Notes: generated by a model from the letters alone, not told the origin. Counted from the first letter of the stretch, positions 9,450 to 20,217 are shown. The stretch is 60,000 nucleotides of DNA from Neocallimastix lanati (nom. inval.) (GCA_016946835.1 JACVTC010000081.1:407501-467500), one strand, 5' to 3'. Made by a program: numbers and translations.

Positions 9450-12400
9450 CTAGGTAGAAGCTGAGTTAAACTTGACAATATTTTTCAAATGAACATTACG
9501 ATTCATTTGTATATTAGTAGCAGGATCAGCTAAAGTGACTGTATTGAATTGTTTCTTTACCACTTTCATAGGTCCAACAAAGTAAGGTTCTAATTTAGTT
9601 CGATTAAAGTTTCTTACTAGTACTAAATCACCTGGTTTTATTCTTTTAGCTTGATTCATACTGGTCTTTTCTTCTCTCCTAGTAGCCCAATACTTCGAAG
9701 CATTTTTGATATTAGATGCGGCCTCCATTACCCATTGGTAGTGTGATACAAATTTTTCCAGTAGAATTTCGTCAGAAGACTTATTTATACCCTTAGTTGG
9801 TCTGGCAGCAATGTCAAAAGGTTGTTGGTCCTCCCTTCCATAAACTAATTCAAAACTTGAATGGTTGGTGATTGAGTTTTTAGTAGTTCTTAAAGCCCAA
9901 AGTGCAGATGGTAAAATTTCATCCCATTCTTTGTGTTGTTGTCCTAGTAATCGTAATAATTTTCCAATTTCTTTATTACGATTCTCAACTAAACCATTGC
10001 TTTCAGGATGATATGGAGTGATAAATTTAACATATACATCATATAAATCAAGGAAGATTTTTGTCATATCTGATGTAAATTGTGTTCCATTATCAGTAGT
10101 GATAATTTGAGGTACACCGTGTCGAGCAAATACATTAATTAAAAATTTTATCACATCCTGAGAAGTAACATTTTCAGTGGGCTCTGCCTCAACCCATTTA
10201 GTAAAATAATCAACCACAACGATTATATATTGATTATTATTTCTGGTTTTATTTAGAGGTCCTATAATGTCCAATCCTAAGTGTGTAAATGGTCCTTCCA
10301 CTTCAGTTGGTTTATCTTCCGTTGGTTCAGGGTATGGTTGAGATTTATTTAATTGACATTTTTCACATTTACCTATAATTCGCTTAATGTCATTAACCAT
10401 ATTGTTCCAATAGTAGCTCTTTTTCAAACGTTGGTATGTCTTGTAATAGCCTTCGTGTCCTATACTGTGTGCTTGAAAAATTAATTGAAGTTTTTCTTTT
10501 GTATCTGTAACTAATTTTCTATAATTATTGCCATCAACAAAGTAGTCCACACCATCAATTGTCGTAAATTTTTCTTCAATAAATTCCTTAATGGTTCTTG
10601 AAAGCAGGTTTTCATCTTGTTCTTTGATTATTTGTGTTGTTAATACAACTTTTTCTTTTTCATTTTTCATTCTTGATAAAGCATCTGCGACAACATTATT
10701 CTTCCCAGCTTCATATCGTAAATCAATTCCTAACATACTGACAGTCAAACACCATCTAGTATGACGAGAATTTTGTGGTTCCTTACTTTTAAGTAATCCG
10801 ATTAATGGTCTATGATCTGTATATACTATAGTTTGCTTAGGATTTCCCATAATATAAGATTTTAATTTATTAATACAGTAAATTAGAGCAGCACCTTCTA
10901 GATCCGTAATTCCATAATTCTTTTCCGATTTAGATAAACTTCTACTAATATAATGAACCGGATGCTCCTTTCCAGTTTCATCATCCTTTTGTAAAAGCAC
11001 ACCGCCTATTCCATCATAGGAAGCATCTGTTCTTATAATAAATTCTCTATCAAATCTAGGAAATCTTAATATTGGGGCATTGATTAATCTTTCCTTAAGA
11101 ATTTTAAAACTTTCTTCTTGTTCCTTTTTCCATTCAAACTTAATACCTTTTCTTAATAGAGTGCAGAGAGGAGCAGTAACTTTTGCAAAGTCCTTAATAA
11201 AATTTCTATAATATCCAATGGCTCCTAAAAATGATCGAAGTTCATGAATGTTAGAGGGAGCCTTCCATTCTTTAATAGATTCAACTTTGTTTTCCAACGG
11301 ACTTAAACCTTCTGAGGATACTTTATGTCCAAGTACTTCTACTTCAGTTTGCATGAAAGAACACTTTTCGATATTGATTTTTAACTTATGTTCCTTGAAT
11401 ATTTCTAAGACTTGTTTAAGATGTTCTAGGTGTTCTTCTTCAGTTCTTGAGTAGATTAAAATATCATCGATAAAGTTATAGACGCATTTTCCTATTAAGG
11501 GAAATAGTATACGGTTCATTTCTCTTTGGAATGTAGCTGGAGCACCTGTTAAACCGAAGGGCATTACCTTGAATTGGTAGTTTCCGAACTTAGTTGTAAA
11601 GGTAGTGATTTCAACACTATCATCATCCATTAATATTTGATGATAACCGGAATAAAGATCTAATGTTGAGAAGATTTTTGCTCCATCTAAGCTATCAAAA
11701 ATTTCCTCAATATTTGGTAAAGAATAAGAATCCTTCTTAGTTGCTTCATTTACTTTCCTATAGTCAATACACAGGCGCCATTTACCGTTCTTTTTAGGCA
11801 CAAGTACTACTGGTGATGACCATTCTGAACATGAAGGTTCAATTAATCGTTTATATATGAGTTTGGTTAATTCTTCTTTTAAGATATCTGTTTTTAATTT
11901 ACTAAGTCGATAAAATTTTTGTTTAATAGGTTTAACTCCTTCCTTAAGAATAATTTTGTGTGGTGATAAAACTGAAGGTGTTAATTCTTCAGAAGAAGTT
12001 GCAATTATATCAATATATTCTTCAAGTAATTTAGTAATAGCTTCTCTATAATTTGAATTAATTGTACTTTGAAAAACTGTGTCATATATATATTTTATGG
12101 GTGGTAATCCTTCAATCGTTTTCAATTGTTGCTTAGCTTCTTGGTGATTCAATGCTTTGATTACACATAATAATTTTTCTTCGTCATCATATTCATTATT
12201 AATAGGTGCAATTTCTTCAATTAAACCTTGATCATTAAATCGACAAAGACTATATCTAATTGGATGTATAAATAACTGGTTATCAATTTGAGTTTTGAGG
12301 TTGATTAATATATCATAGAATGGATCCTCCTTGTCTATAATTCTACACGTAACAAGTAGTTCTAGTTCATTAATTTTTACGGGAACTTTGATTAACATAT

Positions 12401-13448
12401 CTTCTGAGTAATCATCATTCATCGTTGCTAAACGTATTCGTCCTGCACTAACTCCTATAGGTTCATACTGATAAGGTAATTTATCTAAAAATTGCTTTGT
12501 GATAATACTTAAGTTGCTACATGAATCTATTAAAGCCTTACCACGAACTCCATCTACTATTACATCAACCATAGCAATATTATCTTCTTGTGGTTCATGA
12601 TGTTTACTTTTATATGTATGATCTATATTGTTCGTTATTATTGTAGTAGCACACATATTATCCACTGCACCTGAAATTTTAGTATTATTCTTTTCTAATT
12701 TAAGTCCTTGTGATACTTGAGACCGTATCTTTGGAGCAACGTCCAATAATTGTCCAAATGTAATATTGCAATTACTGGAGTTTAAATCTTTGATCACGTC
12801 ATAACTATCACAATCAGTTTGCATTTGTATTCTTCTTGGAATTCTAGTTGGCATAATTTCAGTTGACTTTTCTGATGATTTTTCTTGAATTAATTTATTT
12901 AAAGTTTGTTTAGAATTATTTTCTTCCTGAGAAGTTTCTTCATTAATAACATTAACATTACTATTATTATTATTATTTTCCACAGAAGTACTAGTACTAG
13001 CTCTTTCCTTATTTCTTAGCTTTTTCTCAATTCTCTTTTCTTTTTCTATTCTAGGTTGAACCATAATCGAAGGATGTAATTGAGTTGTTGGCTTTTTGAC
13101 TGGTCGCGATGTTCCCCTTAATTGATTTTCTTTTTGTTTTCGTAAACCTGGAGTAACTATTGGCTTAGGATCATCTCTTAGACTACGGTGAACCCTCTTT
13201 CCTCTTTGGTCACTAGTCTCTTCATCTTTAGGATTTGCCTTTCTCTTTATAACGTTTACTAAGTAATCCAATTCTTTGGAACCATCCGACTCATCATCAA
13301 AATCTTCGTAATAATCCGTAGTAGTACCTTCTTGGAAATCAGCAGTTTCTTCATAATCATCATCTTCTTTTAAGTCAACTATTTTGGGACGATGGCAGAC
13401 TGAAGCAATTTTTTTGACGATGGGAGTGCTTCTACTCCCTTTTAGTGG
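9450..13448 (-). CDS. pol: Element B pol (protease, RT, RNase H, integrase)
   Basis: Translated in the -1 frame from the slip site at 13448-13454. There is no good ATG: the longest stretch without the fusion starts at a TTG (13271), so synthesis as Gag-Pol is likely. Counting from 13271: acidic/basic linker to 200; protease-like LIDSCS near 248, with Cys where the DSG glycine is expected; RT with FIDD near 598 instead of YxDD; RNase H with RTDASYDG near 745; integrase with an HHCC module, then LGLDIIGP, TDNGTQF and NGLVENRN; and a C-terminal GPF/Y-like module with YFVGPMKVV. No chromodomain and no internal stop. Confidence 0.92.
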   Translation of the reverse strand, partial: PLKGSRSTPIVKKIASVCHRPKIVDLKEDDDYEETADFQEGTTTDYYEDFDDESDGSKELDYLVNVIKRKANPKDEETSDQRGKRVHRSLRDDPKPIVTPGLRKQKENQLRGTSRPVKKPTTQLHPSIMVQPRIEKEKRIEKKLRNKERASTSTSVENNNNNSNVNVINEETSQEENNSKQTLNKLIQEKSSEKSTEIMPTRIPRRIQMQTDCDSYDVIKDLNSSNCNITFGQLLDVAPKIRSQVSQGLKLEKNNTKISGAVDNMCATTIITNNIDHTYKSKHHEPQEDNIAMVDVIVDGVRGKALIDSCSNLSIITKQFLDKLPYQYEPIGVSAGRIRLATMNDDYSEDMLIKVPVKINELELLVTCRIIDKEDPFYDILINLKTQIDNQLFIHPIRYSLCRFNDQGLIEEIAPINNEYDDEEKLLCVIKALNHQEAKQQLKTIEGLPPIKYIYDTVFQSTINSNYREAITKLLEEYIDIIATSSEELTPSVLSPHKIILKEGVKPIKQKFYRLSKLKTDILKEELTKLIYKRLIEPSCSEWSSPVVLVPKKNGKWRLCIDYRKVNEATKKDSYSLPNIEEIFDSLDGAKIFSTLDLYSGYHQILMDDDSVEITTFTTKFGNYQFKVMPFGLTGAPATFQREMNRILFPLIGKCVYNFIDDILIYSRTEEEHLEHLKQVLEIFKEHKLKINIEKCSFMQTEVEVLGHKVSSEGLSPLENKVESIKEWKAPSNIHELRSFLGAIGYYRNFIKDFAKVTAPLCTLLRKGIKFEWKKEQEESFKILKERLINAPILRFPRFDREFIIRTDASYDGIGGVLLQKDDETGKEHPVHYISRSLSKSEKNYGITDLEGAALIYCINKLKSYIMGNPKQTIVYTDHRPLIGLLKSKEPQNSRHTRWCLTVSMLGIDLRYEAGKNNVVADALSRMKNEKEKVVLTTQIIKEQDENLLSRTIKEFIEEKFTTIDGVDYFVDGNNYRKLVTDTKEKLQLIFQAHSIGHEGYYKTYQRLKKSYYWNNMVNDIKRIIGKCEKCQLNKSQPYPEPTEDKPTEVEGPFTHLGLDIIGPLNKTRNNNQYIIVVVDYFTKWVEAEPTENVTSQDVIKFLINVFARHGVPQIITTDNGTQFTSDMTKIFLDLYDVYVKFITPYHPESNGLVENRNKEIGKLLRLLGQQHKEWDEILPSALWALRTTKNSITNHSSFELVYGREDQQPFDIAARPTKGINKSSDEILLEKFVSHYQWVMEAASNIKNASKYWATRREEKTSMNQAKRIKPGDLVLVRNFNRTKLEPYFVGPMKVVKKQFNTVTLADPATNIQMNRNVHLKNIVKFNSAST

Positions 13449-13454
13449 TTTAAA
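13402..13454 (-). promoter_or_regulatory. Element B gag-pol -1 frameshift site with pseudoknot
   Basis: Slippery heptamer T_TTA_AAC (13454 down to 13448) is in gag phase and is followed by CAC and the gag stop. An 8-nt spacer leads to stem 1, GGGAGT (13439-13434) with ACTCCC (13427-13422). Stem 2 is GAAGC (13432-13428) with GCTTC (13406-13402). Loop 1 is one A and loop 3 is 15 nt, A-rich. Geometry matches known -1 frameshift pseudoknots, and the -1 frame runs open into pol. Confidence 0.87.
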
Positions 13455-14359
13455 TGATTTTCATAAAACTTCTTGCGGTTATTTTCCAATATAGAATTTA
13501 ATTTAGGACAGTTTCGTTTGGTATGTCCTTCATTGCTACAAAACCAGCAAGTACTAATTTTCATTTCTTTCATCTTGTTAGTGATATTTTCTATAGATAC
13601 ATTTTTGTGGGTTTTTGGTTTGTTAAAATCATTTGAAATGTTCTTATTAAAATTACTTTTAGAGTTAAGGAGATTGTAATGAGTCTTATCATAATATTCA
13701 GTACTATTTTTAATAGATAAACGATCAACTTTTTCGGCTATAGCGAACGCTTTGGTAATAGAAATATGGTCTTTAAGCATAACCTTTCTCCATGCGTCAG
13801 GATTATTGGTTAAGGAATCTGCATAATCTAAAACACTAATTTTTCTTCTTCTCTTTTTATCCAATTTATGGTACAAAGATCTATAACGGACATTAAAATC
13901 TTTAACTTTCTCGTTCTTCTTTATTTTCATGGAACGTAATTCTCGTAACAAATTGGTTTGATCTTCTTTAAGTCCATAGAAAGTCTTCAGATGATTTATG
14001 ATTTCATCAAGGCTTGGGTAGGTGCTAGTAGATTCACTTTCTTCATCATCTTCTCCTTCACTATCGCTATCGAAATCAGAATCTTCATCTTCAGTAAGGT
14101 CATTTCCATCTTCTAGTTCTTGGATAATTTCTCTTGGTTCTCCAGAAGCCGTTAATATACAAGCAGTAAAAATAGTTTCAGGATCCTTGATATGTTGGTA
14201 TTTTATCCATGCCTTTAACTCGTTTGCCCAGGAATTGATGTCTAGGTTTTGTTTAGTAAGCTTTTCAAAATCTTTTAATTCTTTCTTTAATTCTCTGAAG
14301 CTAAGCTTACTTTCTGGAGTACTCTCTGTTGGAGTACTGGAAGTACTGGATGTTCTCAT
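13442..14359 (-). CDS. gag: Element B gag
   Basis: A 305-residue Gag: Ser/Thr-rich N-terminus, capsid-like region (about 20-230) interrupted by a strongly acidic Asp/Glu/Ser stretch (about 85-112), and a CCHC zinc knuckle (CWFCSNEGHTKRNC, about 271-284). The ATG (14357-14359) is the first in frame after the leader. The stop TAA lies at 13442-13444 inside the frameshift signal. It is the structural protein for the particle and RNA packaging. Confidence 0.9.
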   Translation of the reverse strand: MRTSSTSSTPTESTPESKLSFRELKKELKDFEKLTKQNLDINSWANELKAWIKYQHIKDPETIFTACILTASGEPREIIQELEDGNDLTEDEDSDFDSDSEGEDDEESESTSTYPSLDEIINHLKTFYGLKEDQTNLLRELRSMKIKKNEKVKDFNVRYRSLYHKLDKKRRRKISVLDYADSLTNNPDAWRKVMLKDHISITKAFAIAEKVDRLSIKNSTEYYDKTHYNLLNSKSNFNKNISNDFNKPKTHKNVSIENITNKMKEMKISTCWFCSNEGHTKRNCPKLNSILENNRKKFYENHLNH

Positions 14360-14841
14360 TAAATAAAATTTATTGTATCTATAGAATGCTAAACCTTATA
14401 ATGTATAAATTGTTATAAAAAGTAAAAATAAAAAAAAAATTAAAAAAAAATAAATCTTTTAACTAATAAAATTATTAATTATTTATTATTATTAATCATT
14501 TATTAAATTATAATAATCGTGCAATCTGATAGTACACACTGTCTGACGTGCAGCTTACCTCTTGAAAGGTGTCATGCCACGCGTGTGCCACGGTTACTAT
14601 TTTCAATATAAAAAATAGCAGTCCAGAGCCTACTAGCCCAATTACTATGTAGGATAAACTTAACCCGGAAATCTATGCACGAATATTAGTTTAATTTAAT
14701 ATTAATTAATATTTTTAACAATTAATAATAATTAGTTAAAAATATAAAAATTGTTTTTTAAAAAAAATTATTTGTTTTATTAGAAAAATTATTTATTAAT
14801 ATTATAATTTTATCCCCAATGTATTAATTTATTATTATATT

Positions 14842-14858
14842 CCCCGATATCTCCACCA
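14842..14858 (-). promoter_or_regulatory. Element B primer binding site
   Basis: On the minus strand, eight bases inside the 5' LTR, is TGGTGGAGATATCGGGG. It starts with TGG, as expected for pairing to a tRNA CCA end. Its first nine bases (TGGTGGAGA) are shared with the PBS of element E, suggesting the same primer tRNA, which is not in this window. Confidence 0.6.
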
Positions 14859-14866
14859 ATTTTTCA

Positions 14867-15655
14867 TGGTATGGTTCATATAATTTTAGGAATATAATAA
14901 TAATTAACACAAATAATAAAATTACAATAAAAAAAATAATTTGTTTTAAAAATCAATATTTATTTATTTAAATTTATAAAAGAAAAATAATAATATAATT
15001 ATTTATTTAATAAAAAGAAAGTTATTGATTATATTTTATTTCACTAAAATTACATGTATTTATATTTTTTTATCAAATTAAAATTTGTAAAGCCTAACTA
15101 TTTTTTTAATAAACTAATTACTAATTATTTTTATAAATAAAACATTTAAATTGAAATTGAATTATTATTTTAGTTAATAATATTATTGTTATAAATAGTA
15201 GTTATATATTATTGAATTATTAATTATTTAATAATAGTTTAATACTAATATATATAAAATAAAAATAAAGAGATTATACAGAATATTTTATTGTGGTTTA
15301 GTTAAATTTAGTAATTAAAAATAAATTTAAATTGATAACGAAAATTTTAATAACTAATTAAATAGATTTGATTATTTTCAATATAACATAATACAAAAGA
15401 AATATAATATTAATATATTAAGTGGGCAAGGACAATATTCTTGGCTAAAGATTTTTAATACATTATAATGGAATCGGATCGATAATTCAAAAAGGAATTA
15501 TAAGTTAATTAGTGATTTATTAACTTTAGATTTCTATTTAGTAATATTTGAAGAATATTGGAAAGTTCCAATTATATAGAATAGAATAATCTATAAGGTT
15601 AGAATAATTTATATTATTCTAGCACAATTAGTATTATTTGTTCATTCTGTATTAA
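14867..15655 (-). repeat. Element B 5' LTR
   Basis: Copy of 8640-9427 with scattered single-base differences (for example ATTATACAG against ATTACACAG). It lies between the PBS region and solo LTR1b, which starts at 15657. Confidence 0.85.
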
Positions 15656-15656
15656 A

Positions 15657-16499
15657 TGTTATGGTTCGGGTTTTATTAGAATTTTATTTAATTATTTATT
15701 TTTAATATTTTTTCTGTCTACATTTTAATTATTGAAAAACTTCACTTATTTATACTTTTTGAAAAAAAATAAATATGTAAAGCCTTTCTACATTTTATTA
15801 TCATATTTAAAAAAAAAAATATTTACTATTACTAATTACTTAAAATTTTATATTAATTTAAATTAACTAATTCATAAGTATTTTTATTTTAATAAATTTT
15901 GTTTACATAATTTTATATTATTTTTCATATACTAAAACTAAATTATTTAATATATACGAAAAGTAACAAACAAAATTTAAAAAGATTTTACAGAAAAATA
16001 AAGTTATTTTAATCAAGAATGTTAATATAATATTCTTATATTTTATATAAAATAAATTTAAAAACTATAATATATTTAATATTTATTATTAATCAATTAA
16101 GATTTGATTTTATTTGTGGGGAATAAAAATATAAAATAATCAATTTAAAAATAAAATAAAATACTAAAAAGAATACAAGTTTAATATTGATACAATATAA
16201 TAATAATATAATAATATATTTGAAAATAAAAATAAAATATTAATATTGATAATAAACACTTTAATAAAATAATAAAATTTAAGGTTAAATTATAGATATT
16301 GATATTAATAATAAAAATATAAAATTATTGATAATATTTTAGAAACTTTTAATAAAAATATAAAAAAAAATAAATATATTTAGAAAATATTTTAGTATAG
16401 AAAATATAGTAAAGTAATATTAAGTAAAGAATAATATAATGGATTCTAAAGTAAGTTGAAATTCTAATTAATAATCCATTATATGTTCGTTCTTTACCA
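15657..16499 (-). repeat. Solo LTR1b next to tRNA-Met
   Basis: Near-identical to LTR1a (966-1806), with ends TGTTATGGTTCGGG and TTCTTTACCA. Only 16 nt separate its end from the first base of the mature tRNA. That is where the Pol III start site should be, and it matches Ty3 integration in yeast. It is the innermost, hence probably youngest, insertion of the left stack. Confidence 0.85.
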
Positions 16500-16515
16500 T
16501 AAAAAAATTGAGTAA

Positions 16516-16588
16516 GCGAAGTTGGCGCAGTCGGCAGCGCGTAAGTCTCATAATCTTAAGGTCGTGAGTTCGAACCTCACACTTCGCA
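16516..16588 (+). tRNA. tRNA-Met (CAT), elongator
   Basis: Complete 73-nt cloverleaf: acceptor GCGAAGT/ACTTCGC with discriminator A, D stem GCGC/GCGC, anticodon loop CTCATAA with anticodon CAT, T arm GTGAG-TTCGAAC-CTCAC. No intron and no encoded CCA. The A-box (TGGCGCAGTCGG) and B-box (GAGTTCGAACC) are intact. The short D-arm and strong resemblance to eukaryotic elongator tRNA-Met favour elongator over initiator. It is the anchor of the left retroelement stack. Confidence 0.96.
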
Positions 16589-16601
16589 TTCAAAATTAAA
16601 A

Positions 16602-16620
16602 TTTTACGTATTTATTTTTT
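16602..16620 (+). terminator. Pol III terminator of the plus-strand tRNA-Met
   Basis: TTTT at 16602-16605 and T6 at 16615-16620 follow the mature tRNA end by 13 and 26 nt, as expected for RNA polymerase III termination. Confidence 0.7.
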
Positions 16621-17700
16621 GTGTAATTTCTTTTTATTATTTAAAATAGTTATATTTTAATGAATTTATTTTTATACTGATTAAAATATATTTTTTTTTT
16701 TTTCTATTTTAATATTCTAATTCTAATTACTTTGAAAATAAAAATACATAATATTATATAATTTAATTAAATAAAAAAAAATAAAAATAAGAAAAATTAT
16801 AATTATCATTTTAATTAATAATAACTAATTAATTATAAAAAAGCAACCTAATTAATTTATTATTTATTATTGATGAATAGTATTTATGCTTAAAAAAAAT
16901 TTGAATATATTAGAGATTCTTGAAAAGAGCATATAATATATATATACGTGTAATTTTTATAAAGTATTTTATATAAACTTGATATAATATTGCATATATT
17001 GCATATATGTTACATATCATATATATGAAATATATATAATATGTAACATATATAAAATATTTAAAGCATATATAACATGATCTTTTAAAATATCTATTCT
17101 TTCTATAAGTGATTAATCATTTAAAACTAATATTTTGACATTAACTAAATAATCATTTAAAATTACTTAAATTTCAATTTAACTAATAATAATATTTCTC
17201 ATAATGTAGTAAAAGTTAAATGTATTAAACTCTATGTTCATTAGTTAATTATTAATAAGAATAATTATAAAAGTATTAATTCTTACTATAATTAATAATG
17301 TGAAATTATAGGTATAGTAATTCGTTAATTTAATATATTTTACTAATTAATTTAATTAATCATTTTTGAGAAATTATGGAATTCAATTAATATTATTTCT
17401 TTGATATTAATATAAGAAATAAGTATTTCCCAATTTAATTAACAAAATAAATTTATTATTTAAATTTATTTACAGATAATCTTAAAAATTGATTTTTTCT
17501 ATAACCAAAAAAGTCCTATAAAAATATGGGATGATTATTATAATTTGTATTTTTCACCAAAAAAATTCAATGATATTAAAACAAAAATAACAAAAATTTG
17601 TTTTGAGTTTCAAACTTTTTTTTTGTAATTTTATGATTTTTAAGATTATTTATAAATATTATTAAAGGGTTAACAATTTTTAAATTAAATTTATTAAAAC

Positions 17701-18959
17701 TACCCCTTAGACTAATTAGACAGTTGAAGTCCTTTTGAATTTATGATTTTTAACATTTATAAAATTGTAATTTTTTATTTTTAATTATTAGTCAAATATC
17801 TCGATATTATAAAAAATCGGTTTTAATTTAGTTTCAGATTAATTTTATTAAATTTTGTAATTTCGATTTCGAGATCTCATTGATCTCAATTTTACATTTA
17901 AACTATTTTTGATCAATTTTTCTCTTTTCTCAAAAATTAGTTATTAAAAAAAAAAAAAAATTATTTCTTACTATTTCTACTTTCAAATTTAAATTAAATT
18001 TATATTTTTAATTTATCTTTTTATGGATTAATGTTGTTTCTATTTCTAAATTTTCTTTATTATAATTTATATATTAAACTTAAAATTTTCATTTGGTTTT
18101 GTACTGTTCAGGTTTAGAGAAATTAAATAGAAAACAATAAACAATAATAAATACACAGATTTTATTTATTTAATATTTTTATTTTTTTTATTTATTAATT
18201 AATTAGTTAATTCTTTTTTTTTTTTATTCATGATTATTAAAAACTAGTAGCAAAATTTACAACTATTTATACTTTTTTCAAGATATAAAAGTTGTTTTTG
18301 CCACAAAGTTATTACATTTATTATAAAATTTTAATTGATTTTATAATCAATTATATAAAATTTTAATTATAATATTGATATAATACATATATAATATTAA
18401 TAAATTTTTTTTTTTTTTTTTTTTTTTAGAATAATCTATCCAAAATATTACTAATACAAATTTATTTAATTGGTTATAATTATTATTACAATTTGCTAAA
18501 ATATTCAGTTAAAAATAAAAATACTATTCTAACATTAAAGTTTTTAATAAAATAAAATATTTTTCAATATAAAATAAAACATTTTGATATAAAATTTTAT
18601 AATAAAAGTTAAAATATATTATATAAACTTTTAATTATCAATATATAAAAATATTATTAATACAAATTTTCATTATTAATATAAAATAAAAAAAATACGA
18701 CTTATTATTAATATTGCTAATATAAGTTTTAAATATATAAAAATACTATTATTAATGTAAGATTTAATATAAAAATATAGACAAATTGTATTTCGCCAAT
18801 TTGAAAATTAGTAAATAAATAAATAAATAAATAAAATTAAATATTATTAATATTGAATAAAAACAAGTTTAAAATAAATTATTTTGAATTAATATTTATT
18901 TATTTAATCATTTATTTATATCAATACTCCACTTAGCGAAATGCAACTCCTCCTGATTC
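17701..18959. other. AT-rich spacer between the inverted arms
   Basis: The unique centre of the inverted duplication. No ORF above 60 codons, no RNA gene and no matched LTR pair. A TATA-like inverted motif (near 18266-18290) resembles the promoter regions of the LTRs, so a decayed solo LTR could be present, but no boundaries are visible. I see nothing else. Confidence 0.5.
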
Positions 18960-20097
18960 ATATAATTTAAAAATATTTAACCCTTTAATAATATATATAA
19001 CTAATCTTAAAAATCATAAAATCACAAAAAAAGTTTGAGTCTCAAAACGAATTTCTGCTGTTTTTGTAATTGACATCATTAAAATTTTTGGTGAGAAATA
19101 CAAATTATTTCTCACTTTTGTTTATATAAACATATAAAAACAAAAGTCTTATATGTTTTTATAAGACTTTTGTTTGTAGAAAAAAACAATTTTTAAGATT
19201 ATTTGTTAATAAATTTAAATAATAAATTTATTTTGTTAATTAAATTGGGAAATACTTATTTCTTATATTAATATCAAAGAAATAATATTAATTGAATTCC
19301 ATAATTTCTCAAAAATGAATAATTAAATTAATTAGTATAATATATTAAATTAACGAATTGCTATACCGATAATTTCACATTATTAATTATAGTAAAAATT
19401 AATACTTTTATAATCATTCTTATTAATAATTAGCTTATGAGCATAGAGTTTAATAAATTTGACATTTATAATTATTAATCGAAACATTATAACATTTAAT
19501 TTTTACTATATTATGAGAAATATTTTTATTAGTTAAATTGAAATTTAAGTAATTTTAAATGATTATTTAGTTAAAGTTAGAACAGTAGTTTTAAATAATT
19601 AATCACTTATAGAAAGAATAGACATTTTAAAAGGTCATGTTACATGCTTCATATATTTCATATATGTTACATATTATATATATGAAATATATATATAGTA
19701 TGTAACATATATACAATATATGCAATATTATATCAAGTACATATAAAATACTTTATAAAAAATACACATATGCATGTATATTATATGCTCTTTTTAAGAA
19801 TCTCTAATATATTTAAAATTTTTTTAATCATAAATACTATTCATCAATAATATATAATAAATTAATTAAATTGTTTTTTTATAATTAATTAATTAAAATG
19901 ATTATTATATTTTTCTTATTTTTTTTTTTTAATTAAATTATATAACATTATATAATTTTATTTTCAAAATAATTAGAATCATAATTAGAGTATTAAAATA
20001 GATAAAGAAATACAGTCTTACTCAATAGAAAAATAAACTTTTTAAAATATAATAATTTTTAAATAATAGTATGAAATTACAAAAAAGTTAAAATAAT

Positions 20098-20102
20098 AAA
20101 AA
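20098..20102 (-). terminator. Pol III terminator of the minus-strand tRNA-Met
   Basis: T5 on the minus strand lies 13 nt beyond the tRNA 3' end. A second run (20081-20086) follows. Confidence 0.6.
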
Positions 20103-20115
20103 TACATCAATTTAA

Positions 20116-20188
20116 TGCGAAGTGTGAGGTTCGAACTCACGACCTTAAGATTATGAGACTTACGCGCTGCCGACTGCGCCAACTTCGC
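20116..20188 (-). tRNA. tRNA-Met (CAT), elongator, second copy
   Basis: Identical base for base to the gene at 16516-16588 although the surrounding inverted arms have diverged, implying selection or conversion. Anticodon CAT, 73 nt, intact A- and B-boxes. It converges with the first copy. Its 5' flank is the anchor of the right-hand retroelement stack: LTR2b starts 13 nt upstream of the mature 5' end, after a T-run. Confidence 0.96.
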
Positions 20189-20217
20189 TTCCTGAATTTT
20201 TTGATAAAGAATCAAGT

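Larger units (their letters stand above)
8640..15655 (-). mobile_element. Ty3/gypsy retrotransposon B, complete, no chromodomain
   Basis: Minus-strand element with LTRs 8640-9427 and 14867-15655, PBS at 14842-14858, gag, a frameshift pseudoknot, pol and a polypurine tract (AGCGGGGGCATC, 9428-9439). The left flank is AAAA. On the right only AAA separates it from LTR1b, so the exact right boundary (15652-15655) and the duplication are uncertain. Both frames are open. LTR copies show only scattered substitutions. It sits second in the stack upstream of the plus-strand tRNA-Met. Confidence 0.88.
16503..17700 (+). repeat. Inverted duplication, left arm (contains tRNA-Met)
   Basis: The arm is matched, inverted, by about 18960-20196. 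Landmarks that align include GAGATTCTTGAAAAGAGCA (16912) with its complement near 19790, CTATAAGTGATTAATCA (17101) with 19600, and AAAGGGTTAAC (17664) with 18970. Noncoding parts have drifted clearly, while the tRNA genes inside remain identical. Apart from the tRNA it holds only AT-rich DNA, with no ORF over 60 codons. Confidence 0.8.
18960..20196 (-). repeat. Inverted duplication, right arm (contains tRNA-Met)
   Basis: Reverse-complement partner of 16503-17700, with many small indels. The arm ends a few bases past the tRNA 5' flank, where LTR2b begins at 20202. The duplication therefore predates the retroelement insertions next to each tRNA, or was trimmed by them. Confidence 0.8.

Noticed and set aside
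966-16499. LTR1a and LTR1b as the two LTRs of one 15-kb element
   Set aside because: Everything between them belongs to other complete elements with their own LTRs, PBS and duplications. LTR1a has its own AAAA flanks, so two solo LTRs is simpler.
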